Shown: positions 38,626 to 47,798, counted from the stretch's first letter. The stretch: DNA of 53,681 nucleotides from Bacteroidaceae bacterium (GCA_017547205.1 JAFYQH010000004.1:1-53681); one strand, 5' to 3'. The notes: generated by a model not told the origin, from the letters alone. Program-made: numbers and translations.

Positions 38626-39987
38626 ATGGCGGCTAAACCATCAATACCTAAAGGGACAAGAGACTTCTCGCCAATAGAGATGTCCAAGAGGAACTATATT
38701 TTCGATACCATACGCAAGGCATTCCACATATTCGGGTTCGAGCAGATAGAGACCCCGGCAATGGAGAACCTGTCAACACTTATGGGCAAATATGGCGAAG
38801 AGGGTGACAAACTCCTTTTCAAGATACAGAATTCCGGTGACTACTTCAGCGGTCTTACCGATGAGGAACTGTTGAGCCGCAATGCAGCGAAGCTCGCATC
38901 GAAATTCTGCGAGAAGGGCTTGAGGTACGACCTTACTGTCCCGTTTGCACGCTATGTCGTAATGCACCGCGACGAACTCACATTCCCGTTCAAGCGTTAC
39001 CAGATACAGCCGGTATGGCGCGCCGACAGGCCACAGAAAGGACGCTACCGCGAGTTCTACCAGTGCGACGCCGACATAATAGGCAATAACTCGCTCATCA
39101 ACGAAGTAGAGCTCATACAACTCATTGACCATGTGTTCGGAAAGCTGAACATACGCGTGGCCATAAAACTCAACAACCGCAAGGTTCTTGCCGGTATTGC
39201 CGAAGTGATAGGCGAACCCGACAAGATCATAGACATCACTGTTGCCATAGACAAGATAGACAAGATTGGACTTGACGGTGTTATTGCAGAACTCAAGAGC
39301 AAAGGCATAGGAGACTCTTCTGTAGAGAAACTGCTGCCGATATTGAAGGCTCAGGGCAGCAACGACGAGAAACTCGACATTATAGCAGAGACACTCAAAG
39401 GAAATGCTACAGGAGAAAAGGGTGTCGAGGAGATACGTTTCATACTCAATGCATTCAATGGCCTTGAACTGAAGAGCGCACTCGACCTTGACCTCACCCT
39501 TGCACGAGGACTAAACTACTACACTGGAGCCATACTGGAAGTAAAGGCACTTGACGTTGCAATAGGCAGTATCACCGGTGGTGGAAGATATGACAACCTG
39601 ACCGGAGTCTTCGGCATGGACGGTGTATCCGGTGTAGGAATATCATTCGGTGCCGACAGGATATATGACGTGATGAACCAGCTCGACCTATACCCAAAGG
39701 AGTCGATACACACCACACAGATCATGTTTGTCAACTTCGGAGAGAAGGAGGCCATGCATTCCCTGCGCATCATCGCAGGACTCCGCAAGGCCGGCATATC
39801 GGCAGAGCTGTTCCCCAGCAGCGACAAGATGAAGAAGCAGATGGGCTATGCCAACAGCCATTCCATACCATATGTTGCCATAATAGGCGAACAGGAAATG
39901 AATGACGGCACCATCGCCCTCAAGAACATGACAACAGGTGAACAGAAAAGCATAACAGCAGAGGAACTGGTATCCATGCTTGCATAA
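38626..39987 (+). CDS. hisS: Histidyl-tRNA synthetase
   Basis: A 453-residue class II aminoacyl-tRNA synthetase that charges tRNA-His. Motif 1 lies in the N-terminal region ([24 protein letters not shown]), motif 2 is YRFWQ-like as [30 protein letters not shown] (~125-154), the histidine A signature is [10 protein letters not shown] (~288-297) and motif 3 is [13 protein letters not shown] (~337-349). The C-terminal anticodon-binding domain follows (~365-453). The product is complete and slightly longer than E. coli HisS. It is the last gene of the fur-purA run and ends at a strong hairpin. Confidence 0.96.
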   Translation: MAAKPSIPKGTRDFSPIEMSKRNYIFDTIRKAFHIFGFEQIETPAMENLSTLMGKYGEEGDKLLFKIQNSGDYFSGLTDEELLSRNAAKLASKFCEKGLRYDLTVPFARYVVMHRDELTFPFKRYQIQPVWRADRPQKGRYREFYQCDADIIGNNSLINEVELIQLIDHVFGKLNIRVAIKLNNRKVLAGIAEVIGEPDKIIDITVAIDKIDKIGLDGVIAELKSKGIGDSSVEKLLPILKAQGSNDEKLDIIAETLKGNATGEKGVEEIRFILNAFNGLELKSALDLDLTLARGLNYYTGAILEVKALDVAIGSITGGGRYDNLTGVFGMDGVSGVGISFGADRIYDVMNQLDLYPKESIHTTQIMFVNFGEKEAMHSLRIIAGLRKAGISAELFPSSDKMKKQMGYANSHSIPYVAIIGEQEMNDGTIALKNMTTGEQKSITAEELVSMLA

Positions 39988-39992
39988 CAATA

Positions 39993-40045
39993 GGCATTAT
40001 ACGAATAAAGGGCTTCACACTGAAGCCCTTTATTCGTATAATGCC
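39993..40045. terminator. Bidirectional terminator between hisS and the DUF4878-like lipoprotein gene
   Basis: A 25 bp perfect inverted repeat (39993-40017 and 40021-40045) with a 3 nt loop (CAC). The GGGCTTCA core is flanked by A/T-rich arms on both sides, and the second arm reaches within 8 nt of the convergent lipoprotein gene's stop. Confidence 0.88.
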
Positions 40046-40052
40046 GGCAGTC

Positions 40053-40457
40053 TCACTCACCCTGTCTATGAAGCACGGAGTAACGTCCGTCAACCTTCCA
40101 GCACCCGTCCACTTTTACAAGCAATACAGTAAAGCGCGTCTGCTGCTTGAGAACAGTCTTGCCGACAAGGACTACATGAGCCGAATCGCCATTCACAATC
40201 TCGGACACAACTTTGTAATCGGCCCTGTAATCCCTTGTACGCTCTGCAAAATCCTCGGAACGGAAGGCCATATCAAGATATTCCCCGAAAGCATTACGCT
40301 CCACATCATCGGCGAAATATATATTGTCCCTGACAACCTGTGCCTCACCTGAAGTAAGCGCATTGAACAAAGAGACCGCAACCTCACCGGGAGCAGGCCT
40401 GTCCGCACAGGAAAACAGAAAAAACAGCAATGAGAATATAATGGGTATTCTTTTCAT
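40053..40457 (-). CDS. Small lipoprotein, DUF4878/NTF2-like
   Basis: A 134-residue lipoprotein. The start at 40457 (MKRIPIIFSLLFFLFSCADRP) gives a type II signal peptide with Cys17 as the lipidated residue; the longer in-frame start at 40541 would place a poor sequence ahead of it. The mature part (GEVAVSLFNALTSGEAQVVRDNIYF...VLLVKVDGCWKVDG) has the alpha-plus-beta pattern of DUF4878/NTF2-like lipoproteins. Function unknown. It converges on hisS and stands alone. A possible -7 element is TATTTTCG at 40478-40485, minus strand, 21 nt upstream. Confidence 0.75.
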   Translation of the reverse strand: MKRIPIIFSLLFFLFSCADRPAPGEVAVSLFNALTSGEAQVVRDNIYFADDVERNAFGEYLDMAFRSEDFAERTRDYRADYKVVSEIVNGDSAHVVLVGKTVLKQQTRFTVLLVKVDGCWKVDGRYSVLHRQGE

Positions 40458-40557
40458 TTCCACATATTTTTGTGGCGCGAAAATAGCAATTAAATCGCAA
40501 AATGCACATGTTTGAAAGGGAAAAAGAAACATGACAAGCAAAATAACCTTATTTTAT

Positions 40558-40588
40558 TTTGTTCATCATACTCTTTAAGCTAATTTTG
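40558..40588 (+). promoter_or_regulatory. Promoter of pta-ackA
   Basis: TTTG (40558-40561), 19 bp spacer, TAATTTTG (40581-40588): an exact match to the Bacteroidetes consensus. The predicted start near 40593 is about 200 nt before the pta start codon. Confidence 0.8.
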
Positions 40589-40592
40589 TATG

Positions 40593-40793
40593 ATGAAACG
40601 ACATGATGCCAGCCTATATTATATCCTACGGCATGAAAGCACCATGAACATCCGTTGCCGCACCGGTCGTCGCCCGACATCTGCACCATACTCTGCCGCC
40701 CGACTTTCCCCTGCATTGCAAGGCAACACAATGCCTGCGTGACAAGACTCCACAGACATGGAATTGACAATTTTAAGCTAAACATATACGATT
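40593..40793 (+). other. Long leader of the pta-ackA transcript
   Basis: About 200 nt lie between the promoter and pta, much longer than the other leaders here. It could contain a 5' control element. A 50-codon ORF (40590-40742, opening MMKRHDAS) runs through it, but its first ATG precedes the predicted start site. The 10 bp sequence TTTAAGCTAA occurs at both ends (40574-40583 and 40772-40781). I recognise no known riboswitch. Confidence 0.4.
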
Positions 40794-41804
40794 ATGGATG
40801 TTATTAAGAACCTGATTGAGCGCGCTCAGCAGAACAAGCAGCGCATCGTTCTCCCCGAGGGTACCGAGGAGCGTACATTGAAGGCTGCCGACAAGGCCAT
40901 TGCCGACGGCATTGCAGAAATTATCCTTTTGGGCAACAAGGAAGAGATTCTTGCCCTTGCACAGCAGTTCGGCCTTGCTAACATTGAGAAGGCTACCATC
41001 ATTGACCCGTGCAACAACCCCGATGCCGAGAAATATGCGGCACTGCTCTATGAACTGCGCAAGTCAAAGGGCATGACAATGGAGGATGCACAGAAACTTG
41101 TTTGCAACCCATTGTATCTGGGATGCCTCATCATCAAGAACGGCGATGCGGACGGTCAGGTTGCTGGCGCACAGAACACGACAGGAAACGTATTACGTCC
41201 AGCCCTGCAGATCATCAAGACCACTCCGGGCATCACATGTGTCAGCGGTGCAATGATGCTCATCACAAACGCAAAGGAATATGGCGAGGACGGAGTTCTT
41301 TTCGTTGCCGACGTTGCTGTAACTCCACAGCCCGACGCCAACCAGCTCTCACAGATTGCTGTATGTACAGCACAGACCGCAAAGGCAATTGCAGGCTTTG
41401 AGGAGCCACGTGTTGCAATGCTCAGCTTCTCTACAAAGGGTTCGGCAAAGCACGAGATGGTAGACAAGGTTGTTGAGGCTACACGCCTAGCTCATGAGCT
41501 TGATCCGGAGCTCTCACTTGACGGCGAACTGCAGGCCGACGCAGCTCTCGTTCCTTTCGTGGGACAGAGCAAGGCTCCCGGTTCAAAGGTTGCGGGCAAG
41601 GCAAACGTGCTTGTATTCCCCGACCTGGGCGCAGGAAACATCGGTTACAAACTCGTTCAGCGTCTTGGACACGCCGAGGCCATCGGTCCCGTACTTCAGG
41701 GTATCGCACGCCCCGTGAACGACCTTTCACGCGGCTGTTCTATCGAGGACGTGTACATGATGGTTGCCATTACAGCTAACCAGGCTATCGCAGCAAAGAA
41801 ATAA
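40794..41804 (+). CDS. pta: Phosphate acetyltransferase
   Basis: A 336-residue enzyme that converts acetyl-CoA and phosphate to acetyl phosphate and CoA. It is the short, single-domain form without the N-terminal DRTGG/BioD-like extension of E. coli Pta. Blocks include RIVLPEGTEERTLKAADKAI at the N-terminus, GDADGQVAGAQNTTGNVLRPALQIIKT (~118-144), and NVLVFPDLGAGNIGYKLVQRLG (~268-290). It is co-transcribed with ackA 33 nt downstream, forming the acetate-producing, ATP-yielding branch of fermentation. Confidence 0.96.
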   Translation: MDVIKNLIERAQQNKQRIVLPEGTEERTLKAADKAIADGIAEIILLGNKEEILALAQQFGLANIEKATIIDPCNNPDAEKYAALLYELRKSKGMTMEDAQKLVCNPLYLGCLIIKNGDADGQVAGAQNTTGNVLRPALQIIKTTPGITCVSGAMMLITNAKEYGEDGVLFVADVAVTPQPDANQLSQIAVCTAQTAKAIAGFEEPRVAMLSFSTKGSAKHEMVDKVVEATRLAHELDPELSLDGELQADAALVPFVGQSKAPGSKVAGKANVLVFPDLGAGNIGYKLVQRLGHAEAIGPVLQGIARPVNDLSRGCSIEDVYMMVAITANQAIAAKK

Positions 41805-41837
41805 ACAAGCATAAAATTTTAAACAGTTACATACGAC

Positions 41838-43043
41838 ATGAAGATTCTTGTATTGAACTGCGGAAGTTCATCAATCAAATATCAGCTGATTGACATTGAG
41901 ACAAAGAATGTATTGGCAAAGGGCGGTATCGAGAAGATAGGTCTTGAGGGTTCCTTCCTCAAGTTCAACCTTCCCAACGGCGATAAGGAGACCATCTTCG
42001 CTTCTATCCCCGAGCACACCATCGGCGTACGCATGATTTTCGACATCCTCACAAGCGAGAAGTTCGGCGCGGTAGGCTCTATCGACGAGATTGATGCTGT
42101 AGGCCACCGCATGGTGCATGGCGGCGAAAAGTTCAGCCAGTCAACACTTCTCACCGACGAGGTGCTTGAAGTGTTCGAGTCATGCAACGATCTTGCGCCA
42201 CTCCACAACCCGGCAAACCTCAAGGGTGTGAACGCAGTGAAAGAGGTTGCTCCCGAAATGCCGCAGGTTGGTGTGTTCGACACATCGTTCCACCAGACAA
42301 TGCCCGACTACGCCTACATGTACGCACTACCATACGAGCTCTACGAGAAGTACGGCGTACGTCGCTACGGTTTCCACGGAACATCGCACCGCTACATAAC
42401 CAAACGTGCCCTTGAAATGATGGGCGTACCTGCAGAAGGCAGTAAGATCATTACCTGCCACATCGGCAACGGTGGTTCAATAGCCGCTGTAAAAGACGGC
42501 AAGAGTGTAGATACATCCATGGGCATGACACCGTTGGCAGGTCTCATGATGGGTACACGCAGCGGCGATGTTGACCCGGGTGCATTCCCCTACATCATGG
42601 AAAAGACAGGACTTGACATACAGGGACTTAACGACATGCTCAACAAGAAATCAGGAGTTGTCGGCATATCAGGCGTATCATCCGATATGCGCGAGGTGGA
42701 CGCTGCTGCCGAAAACGGCAACAAGCGCGCACAGCTCTCTAACACAATGTATTTCTACCGCATAAAGAAGTACATCGGAGCCTATGCGGCTGCTATGGGC
42801 GGTGTTGATGCCATTGTATTCGCCGGCGGTGTAGGCGAGAACCAGGCAGGTTGCCGTGCCGACGTTCTCGAGGGTCTCGAATTCCTGGGCGTTAAACTTG
42901 ACCAGGAGGTGAATGCCAAGATGCGTGGCGAGGAAGCAGTACTCTCTACTCCTGATTCACGCGTTAAGGTTCTCCTTATCCCCACAGACGAGGAAATGAT
43001 GATTGCAAGCGACACATACGATATAGTAAAGGAGATGAAGTAA
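41838..43043 (+). CDS. ackA: Acetate kinase
   Basis: A 401-residue cytoplasmic enzyme that makes ATP and acetate from acetyl phosphate and ADP. The N-terminal signature MKILVLNCGSSSIKYQL and the second signature VGHRMVHGGEKF (~93-104) are intact, as are RRYGFHGTSHRYI, HIGNGGSIAAV and FAGGVGENQAGCR. Length is that of the family (about 400). It follows pta by 33 nt and ends at a 56 bp perfect palindrome that also serves the converging lipoprotein gene. Confidence 0.97.
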   Translation: MKILVLNCGSSSIKYQLIDIETKNVLAKGGIEKIGLEGSFLKFNLPNGDKETIFASIPEHTIGVRMIFDILTSEKFGAVGSIDEIDAVGHRMVHGGEKFSQSTLLTDEVLEVFESCNDLAPLHNPANLKGVNAVKEVAPEMPQVGVFDTSFHQTMPDYAYMYALPYELYEKYGVRRYGFHGTSHRYITKRALEMMGVPAEGSKIITCHIGNGGSIAAVKDGKSVDTSMGMTPLAGLMMGTRSGDVDPGAFPYIMEKTGLDIQGLNDMLNKKSGVVGISGVSSDMREVDAAAENGNKRAQLSNTMYFYRIKKYIGAYAAAMGGVDAIVFAGGVGENQAGCRADVLEGLEFLGVKLDQEVNAKMRGEEAVLSTPDSRVKVLLIPTDEEMMIASDTYDIVKEMK

Positions 43044-43057
43044 TCATTCCCTGAAGC

Positions 43058-43113
43058 ACATTATTAACAGAAAGGGGTCCATGCATGCATGGACCCCTTT
43101 CTGTTAATAATGT
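43058..43113. terminator. 56 bp perfect palindrome between ackA and a lipoprotein gene
   Basis: Arms at 43058-43085 and 43086-43113 are complementary over 28 bp with no unpaired centre in the DNA (CATGCATG at the middle). The GGGGTCC core is surrounded by A/T-rich ends, so it can act as a terminator in either direction. Confidence 0.88.
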
Positions 43114-43121
43114 AAGGCTGC

Positions 43122-43973
43122 TTACTGCTCTACATCCTCACTTGCATTTGCTGCAGTTGAACGTTCCTGGCTCCTTATAAGGAACTCAAGGGCACGCTGC
43201 GCCTCACCCTCCATTTTTCTTGCCTCCTCGATAGCCCTCAAAACTTTTGAAAGGGCAAGAACATCCGAGATTGCCAACACATCGTCGTGACGAAGTGTAT
43301 ACTCATATTCCCCATTGCTACCCTCCAGTTTGACCTTGAAAGGACCCGCAGAAGCTGCAATGAAATCCATAATACCACCATCGGTACCATACTTGAAATC
43401 AAGTCGCTCATTATAAACTCCAAGTTCCTTGTAGGAACGTGCAAGGAACGGAGTATTGCAGTCCACAAAACTGTCACCGGCAGAAACCCTGACACCTTTG
43501 TGCGAAATACGCTTTCCACGGTAGAGCGATGTTATATATGTATCACCATTCTCCTTTACGCTCGCACGCAAAAAACTGTTGAACGGATTGAGAGCCATAG
43601 CCTGTGAAGGAGCCGTATATACACCCGCATCCTGAAAACGCGAATCCTTATTATAAGTAAGCGTTTTTGAGATGGAATCACGCTGTAACGCAAGCGAGGC
43701 TATTGTTTCCCTATAGAAATCCAGGTCACGTTCCTTTTCCTTGAGCAGTACCTCGCGCCGCATGAGTTCAGCCTCACGCCTTGTCTTGTAGGCCTTGGGA
43801 TATGTAGTCTTTATGCTGTCAATCAAAAGCCTTGCAGCATTATAATTCCCGGCCGAATATTCGTTGCCGGCTTTGTCCAGCAGGGCTCTCGCACTATCTT
43901 CGACAGAACTTTCACACGCGCCCAATAGCAGAGCTGCAGCGAACGCGCAATATAGTCTTGACATTTTCCTCAT
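43122..43973 (-). CDS. Lipoprotein with coiled-coil N-terminus, unknown function
   Basis: A 283-residue lipoprotein. The start at 43973 (MRKMSRLYCAFAAALLLGACESS) gives a lipobox LLGAC; the upstream in-frame ATG at 44018 precedes the likely transcription start. Residues ~25-110 are helical and charged (ARALLDKAGNEYSAGNYNAARLLIDSIK... RREAELMRREVLLKEKERDLDFY), suggesting a TPR-like start and a coiled coil. The C-terminal half is beta-rich (GDTYITSLYRGKRISHKGVRVSAGDSF), followed by a final helix. I do not recognise the family as anything with a known role. It is monocistronic and convergent with ackA. Confidence 0.75.
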   Translation of the reverse strand: MRKMSRLYCAFAAALLLGACESSVEDSARALLDKAGNEYSAGNYNAARLLIDSIKTTYPKAYKTRREAELMRREVLLKEKERDLDFYRETIASLALQRDSISKTLTYNKDSRFQDAGVYTAPSQAMALNPFNSFLRASVKENGDTYITSLYRGKRISHKGVRVSAGDSFVDCNTPFLARSYKELGVYNERLDFKYGTDGGIMDFIAASAGPFKVKLEGSNGEYEYTLRHDDVLAISDVLALSKVLRAIEEARKMEGEAQRALEFLIRSQERSTAANASEDVEQ

Positions 43974-43996
43974 GGTATAATCCTGTTTATAATGGA

Positions 43997-44004
43997 CAAA
44001 AATA
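43997..44004 (-). promoter_or_regulatory. -7 promoter element of the coiled-coil lipoprotein gene
   Basis: Minus-strand TATTTTTG fits TAnnTTTG; the -33 box is not apparent. Start near 43992, leader about 19 nt, which supports the start codon at 43973. Confidence 0.5.
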
Positions 44005-44086
44005 CGATTTATTATCATTAAAACCTTGAAACCGGCACTCTTTTTACCGCACCGGCTGTTATTGAATAGTTTTTAACAACCCCCAT

Positions 44087-44117
44087 TTCGCCAATATGAG
44101 TAAAATGAGTATCTTTA
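44087..44117 (+). promoter_or_regulatory. Probable promoter of the CCA-adding enzyme gene
   Basis: TTCG (44087-44090), 19 bp spacer, TATCTTTA (44110-44117). Each box differs from the consensus by one base while the spacing is exact. Start near 44122, leader about 18 nt. Confidence 0.4.
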
Positions 44118-44139
44118 CAAACAAAAATATACAGACACC

Positions 44140-45576
44140 ATGTACAAGCCGACAAGAGAAGAGCTATACAAGCTGCTCGATACTGCAATATTCCGCAAGA
44201 TATCGGAAACCGCCGATGAACTGGGTATGGAATGCTATGTCGTTGGTGGCTATGTACGAGACATCTTCCTCCAGCGTCCATCGACCGACATAGATGTGGT
44301 GGTGGTCGGTAAAGGCATAGAAATGGCACGTGCGTTCAGCAAGAAACTGGGACGAAAAGCACATCTTGCCGTATATGCAAATTTCGGTACTGCACAGGTA
44401 AAATACGGGGAGCACGAGATAGAATTCGTAGGAGCACGCAAGGAGAGCTATAGCCATGACTCACGCAACCCTATTGTAGAGGACGGCACTCTCGAGGACG
44501 ACCAGAACCGCAGGGACTTCACCATAAATGCAATGGCAATATGCCTAAACGCCAGCAGATTCGGCGAACTTGTAGACCCGTTCGACGGCATGCTCGACCT
44601 TGAAGACCGCATAATAAGTACTCCGCTTGAACCCGGCATCACATTCAGCGACGACCCGTTACGCATGATGCGCTGCATACGTTTTGCCACACAACTCAAC
44701 TTCCATATAGAGGATGAGACATTCGAGGCGCTCTGCGAATACAGGGAAAGGATAAGAATCATATCAAGGGAAAGGATAAATGACGAGCTTAACAAGATTA
44801 TGCTCTCCCCTATCCCATCAAAAGGATTCATAGAGCTTGACCGATGCGGCCTGCTTGAGATAATATTTCCACAACTCACTGCCATGCAGGGCGTAGAGAG
44901 CAGGAACGGATACAGCCACAAGGAGATGTTCTACCACACACTGGAGGTTCTTGACAATGTTGCCAAGAAAACCGATAATCTTTGGCTACGCTGGGCCGCA
45001 CTGCTACATGACATCGGAAAGCCAAAGACAAAGAGGTGGGACCCGGTAATGAAGTGGACATTCCACAACCACAACATCGTTGGCGAAAAAATGGTACTGA
45101 AACTGTTCCGCGACTACAAGATGCCGCAGAACGAAAAAATGAAATATGTGGCAAAGCTTGTATCACTGCATATGCGTCCCATTGCAATTGCCGATGACGT
45201 AGTTACCGACTCGGCCGTACGCAGGCTCTTGTTCGATGCAGGTGACGATATCGATGACCTGATGACACTGTGCGAAGCAGACATAACATCAAAGAACGAA
45301 ATTCGCAAGAAACATTTCCTCAACAATTTCCAGATTGTAAGACAAAAGCTAAAGGACATTGAGGAAAAGGACCGGATACGAAATTTCCAGCCACCGGTCA
45401 ACGGTGAGGAAATCATGCAGACATTCAACCTGGAACCTTGCGCAGAGGTTGGCAGACTTAAAAGCGCTGTCAAGGACGCAATACTAGACGGAGTCATACC
45501 CAATGAACACGATGCCGCACTCGGATACATCATGCAACTTGCAACAAAGATGGGACTTACAGCTAAGCAATCTTAA
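44140..45576 (+). CDS. cca: CCA tRNA nucleotidyltransferase with HD domain
   Basis: A 478-residue enzyme that adds or repairs the 3' CCA of tRNAs without a template. The class II nucleotidyltransferase head has the motif VVGGYVRDIFL and the metal-binding DID in STDIDVVVVG (~48-57). The fixed B-motif region is DDQNRRDFTINAMAI (~121-135) and the ERXXXE-like RISRERINDE follows. A C-terminal HD domain (LLHDIGKPKTKRW) is present, as in many bacterial homologues, and may carry phosphohydrolase activity. Poly(A) polymerase activity of close relatives cannot be excluded. The local tRNA-Arg gene lacks an encoded CCA, which makes this enzyme essential for it. Confidence 0.92.
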   Translation: MYKPTREELYKLLDTAIFRKISETADELGMECYVVGGYVRDIFLQRPSTDIDVVVVGKGIEMARAFSKKLGRKAHLAVYANFGTAQVKYGEHEIEFVGARKESYSHDSRNPIVEDGTLEDDQNRRDFTINAMAICLNASRFGELVDPFDGMLDLEDRIISTPLEPGITFSDDPLRMMRCIRFATQLNFHIEDETFEALCEYRERIRIISRERINDELNKIMLSPIPSKGFIELDRCGLLEIIFPQLTAMQGVESRNGYSHKEMFYHTLEVLDNVAKKTDNLWLRWAALLHDIGKPKTKRWDPVMKWTFHNHNIVGEKMVLKLFRDYKMPQNEKMKYVAKLVSLHMRPIAIADDVVTDSAVRRLLFDAGDDIDDLMTLCEADITSKNEIRKKHFLNNFQIVRQKLKDIEEKDRIRNFQPPVNGEEIMQTFNLEPCAEVGRLKSAVKDAILDGVIPNEHDAALGYIMQLATKMGLTAKQS

Positions 45577-45659
45577 TAATATTTGTCAAAAGACAAGTGT
45601 GGAATAGATACAAATCACTATTGCACAAAGTGTTTCCATTAACGAAATTTACAAAAAAA

Positions 45660-46904
45660 ATGAACAGAATTACATTATTGATTGCAGCATTCCTTGCAGC
45701 AGCAGTACATGCACAAGAGATTTCATACGGCTCATACATGGAACGCGTCCTATCTGGAAACATAGCACTATCTGCGAGAAAAATGGACATTGAGATTGCC
45801 GAAGCAGGAGTAAAGGGCTCAAAGACATACAATGACCCGACACTTGCTGTTACGTATACAAACAGTGAGGACTGGGACAAGAAATTGGGGCAGGGAATAG
45901 AATTTGAACTTAGCAGGAGCTTTACATTCGGCGTACGCCGTAACCGCATGGACCTGGCAGAAAGCGAGCGCAAACAAGCTGTAGTGCTACTTAAGGAGCA
46001 TATGCGTAACTTCCGTGCCGATGCCACCATCGCATACCTGGAACACCTGCGTGCAAGAATGCTCCTACAGGAAGCTGAAGAGATACACAACGAACTGAGC
46101 AGTGTTGCCAGCAACGACAGCCTGAGATTCAGAAGTGGAGACATTGCCGAAAGCGATTGGCTTGAAAGCCGCATGGCACAAGGCATGGCAAGAAACTCAT
46201 TGCTCGATGCAAGAACCATGGTAACCAATAGTGCTGTAAAGTTGGCCTATTATATGGGAAATATAAAAGGTGCCGTAGAACTAAGAGGCACTGGGACACT
46301 CGAAACCGACGAAGAGGTTGCACCCATAGAGTCATACATAGAAAAAGCATTGGCACAACGCCCTGATATTGTGGCTGCTCTTGCCCGTGCCGACATTGCA
46401 GGTGCCAGACAGAAATTCAACAGAGCACTCCGCCGTCCCAACCTCGATGTGAAGATTGGTGCCACATACAACAGGGCACGCCCGGATTTCACCACCCTAA
46501 AAGCCGGGATAGCCATGCCCATAAAGTTCTCCAACCTGAATAAGGGAGCACGTATAATGGACGAGTTGCTTGTGAGACAGGCAAATGTAGAAATCGAAGA
46601 GGCACGCCTCATGGTCGAGGCCGATGTCATTCAGGCATACAACGAATACAGGACCGCATCGGAGCAGAGCCGGACATTCTCGTCAAGCATGCTTGACGAT
46701 ATGAGAAGCGTTGTTGCCGGCAAAAAGAGAGCATATGAACTGGGAGAGATTTCGTTCCACGACTTCCTAATTGTCGAACGCAGCGAGAACGAGATGAGAA
46801 AGGAGCACATAGAGACACTCTTCAACAAAGCTGTCGCATGGGTTGAACTGCAGCGTGCAACAGGATTCAGCATGGAATTCGGAACAATGCCGATAACAGA
46901 GTAA
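45660..46904 (+). CDS. TolC-family outer-membrane efflux protein
   Basis: A 414-residue exported protein of the TolC/CusC type. The start at 45660 gives the signal peptide MNRITLLIAAFLAAAVHAQ; the in-frame start at 45597 would add 21 residues without signal character. Two similar halves of long helices separated by beta strands are visible (NIALSARKMDIEIAEAGVKGSKTYNDPTLAVTY; RPDIVAALARADIAGARQKFNRALRRPNLDVKIGATY), the trimeric channel layout. It is somewhat shorter than E. coli TolC. The closest efflux genes are the adaptor and pump at 50791 onward, but a minus-strand block separates them. It may instead serve heavy-metal or another tripartite exporter. Confidence 0.85.
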   Translation: MNRITLLIAAFLAAAVHAQEISYGSYMERVLSGNIALSARKMDIEIAEAGVKGSKTYNDPTLAVTYTNSEDWDKKLGQGIEFELSRSFTFGVRRNRMDLAESERKQAVVLLKEHMRNFRADATIAYLEHLRARMLLQEAEEIHNELSSVASNDSLRFRSGDIAESDWLESRMAQGMARNSLLDARTMVTNSAVKLAYYMGNIKGAVELRGTGTLETDEEVAPIESYIEKALAQRPDIVAALARADIAGARQKFNRALRRPNLDVKIGATYNRARPDFTTLKAGIAMPIKFSNLNKGARIMDELLVRQANVEIEEARLMVEADVIQAYNEYRTASEQSRTFSSSMLDDMRSVVAGKKRAYELGEISFHDFLIVERSENEMRKEHIETLFNKAVAWVELQRATGFSMEFGTMPITE

Positions 46905-46909
46905 TTCTA

Positions 46910-46966
46910 TTATATGAAAGACCTGTGCCCCGAAGTTAGGCTTCGGGGCACAGGTCTTTCATATAA
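46910..46966. terminator. Bidirectional terminator between the TolC-like gene and lpxH
   Basis: A 26 bp perfect inverted repeat (46910-46935 and 46941-46966) with a 5 nt loop (TTAGG). GTGCCCCGAAG core with A/T-rich flanks on both sides. Confidence 0.88.
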
Positions 46967-46973
46967 CTACATT

Positions 46974-47741
46974 TCAAAGCTCCTTGCTTTCTCCCTCTAT
47001 ATAATATTTTCGCTCTATCGTATTGCCGTCAAAGACGACATAAGCGAACGTGGATATCCAGTCGCCAAGGAATATGCAGCGTGAACCGCCTTCGAGGGAA
47101 AGATCCTTGTCAATATGACGGTGCCCGAAAATAAAACAGTCAACAGTGGAGTGCTTCTTCAAATACTCATTGGCAAAGATTACAGAATCCTCCTTGTCTG
47201 CTCCCAGGAATGGAGTATCGCCCTTGACTTTATGCTGAACCATGCTATGACGCGCCCAACTGTGTCCCATCCACAGGCTCCAACGCGGATGGAGCATCGA
47301 AAACATCCACCTGAGAAAACGACTGCGGAAACCTGCACGCATGAATCGGTACACCCTGTCACGCGAGAACTCGTCACCATGCGCAAGATATATCTCCTTT
47401 CCATAAATTTCAAGCAGGCAAGGTTCACAATGAACTGTCACACCGCATTCCTTTTCGAAATAATCGAGACACCACTGGTCATGGTTACCTGTAAAAAAAT
47501 GCACCTCTACACCGCAGTCTGTAAGTTCGGACAGCTTGCCAAGGAAACGTGTATAGCCCTTAGGTACGGCATAACGGAATTCGTACCAGAAATCGAACAT
47601 ATCCCCCAGCATATATACTGCAGCTGCCTCATCCTTAATCTTGTCGAGAAAAGATACGAGACGACGCTCATGGGTGCGGCAATGCTCAATGGCCCACGAG
47701 CCAAGGTGAGCATCGGAAAGGAAATATATCTTCTTTTTCAT
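46974..47741 (-). CDS. lpxH: UDP-2,3-diacylglucosamine diphosphatase (LpxH-type)
   Basis: A 255-residue metallophosphoesterase that removes UMP from UDP-diacylglucosamine to give lipid X in lipid A synthesis, on the inner face of the inner membrane. Motifs are SDAHLG (Asp10, His12), MLGDMFDFW, FTGNHDQW, LAHGD and FGHRH, the full metal-binding set. The basic segment RAGFRSRFLRWMF is the membrane-associating part. Length is close to the family norm. It is the last gene of the minus-strand run, 57 nt after the DUF59 gene, but also has a perfect -7 element just before the start codon. Confidence 0.88.
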   Translation of the reverse strand: MKKKIYFLSDAHLGSWAIEHCRTHERRLVSFLDKIKDEAAAVYMLGDMFDFWYEFRYAVPKGYTRFLGKLSELTDCGVEVHFFTGNHDQWCLDYFEKECGVTVHCEPCLLEIYGKEIYLAHGDEFSRDRVYRFMRAGFRSRFLRWMFSMLHPRWSLWMGHSWARHSMVQHKVKGDTPFLGADKEDSVIFANEYLKKHSTVDCFIFGHRHIDKDLSLEGGSRCIFLGDWISTFAYVVFDGNTIERKYYIEGESKEL

Positions 47742-47748
47742 AACGGGA

Positions 47749-47756
47749 CAAATATA
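47749..47756 (-). promoter_or_regulatory. -7 promoter element directly before lpxH
   Basis: Minus-strand TATATTTG fits TAnnTTTG but has no -33 box. The predicted start (near 47744) would leave only about 3 nt before the lpxH ATG at 47741, an almost leaderless message. Confidence 0.45.
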
Positions 47757-47798
47757 CTCTTTTTACCGAATTCCAGAATACTATAAAACCATTTATTA

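Noticed and set aside
40549-40785. 78-codon minus-strand ORF in the pta leader
   Set aside because: No domain, no promoter on that strand, and it covers the pta promoter.
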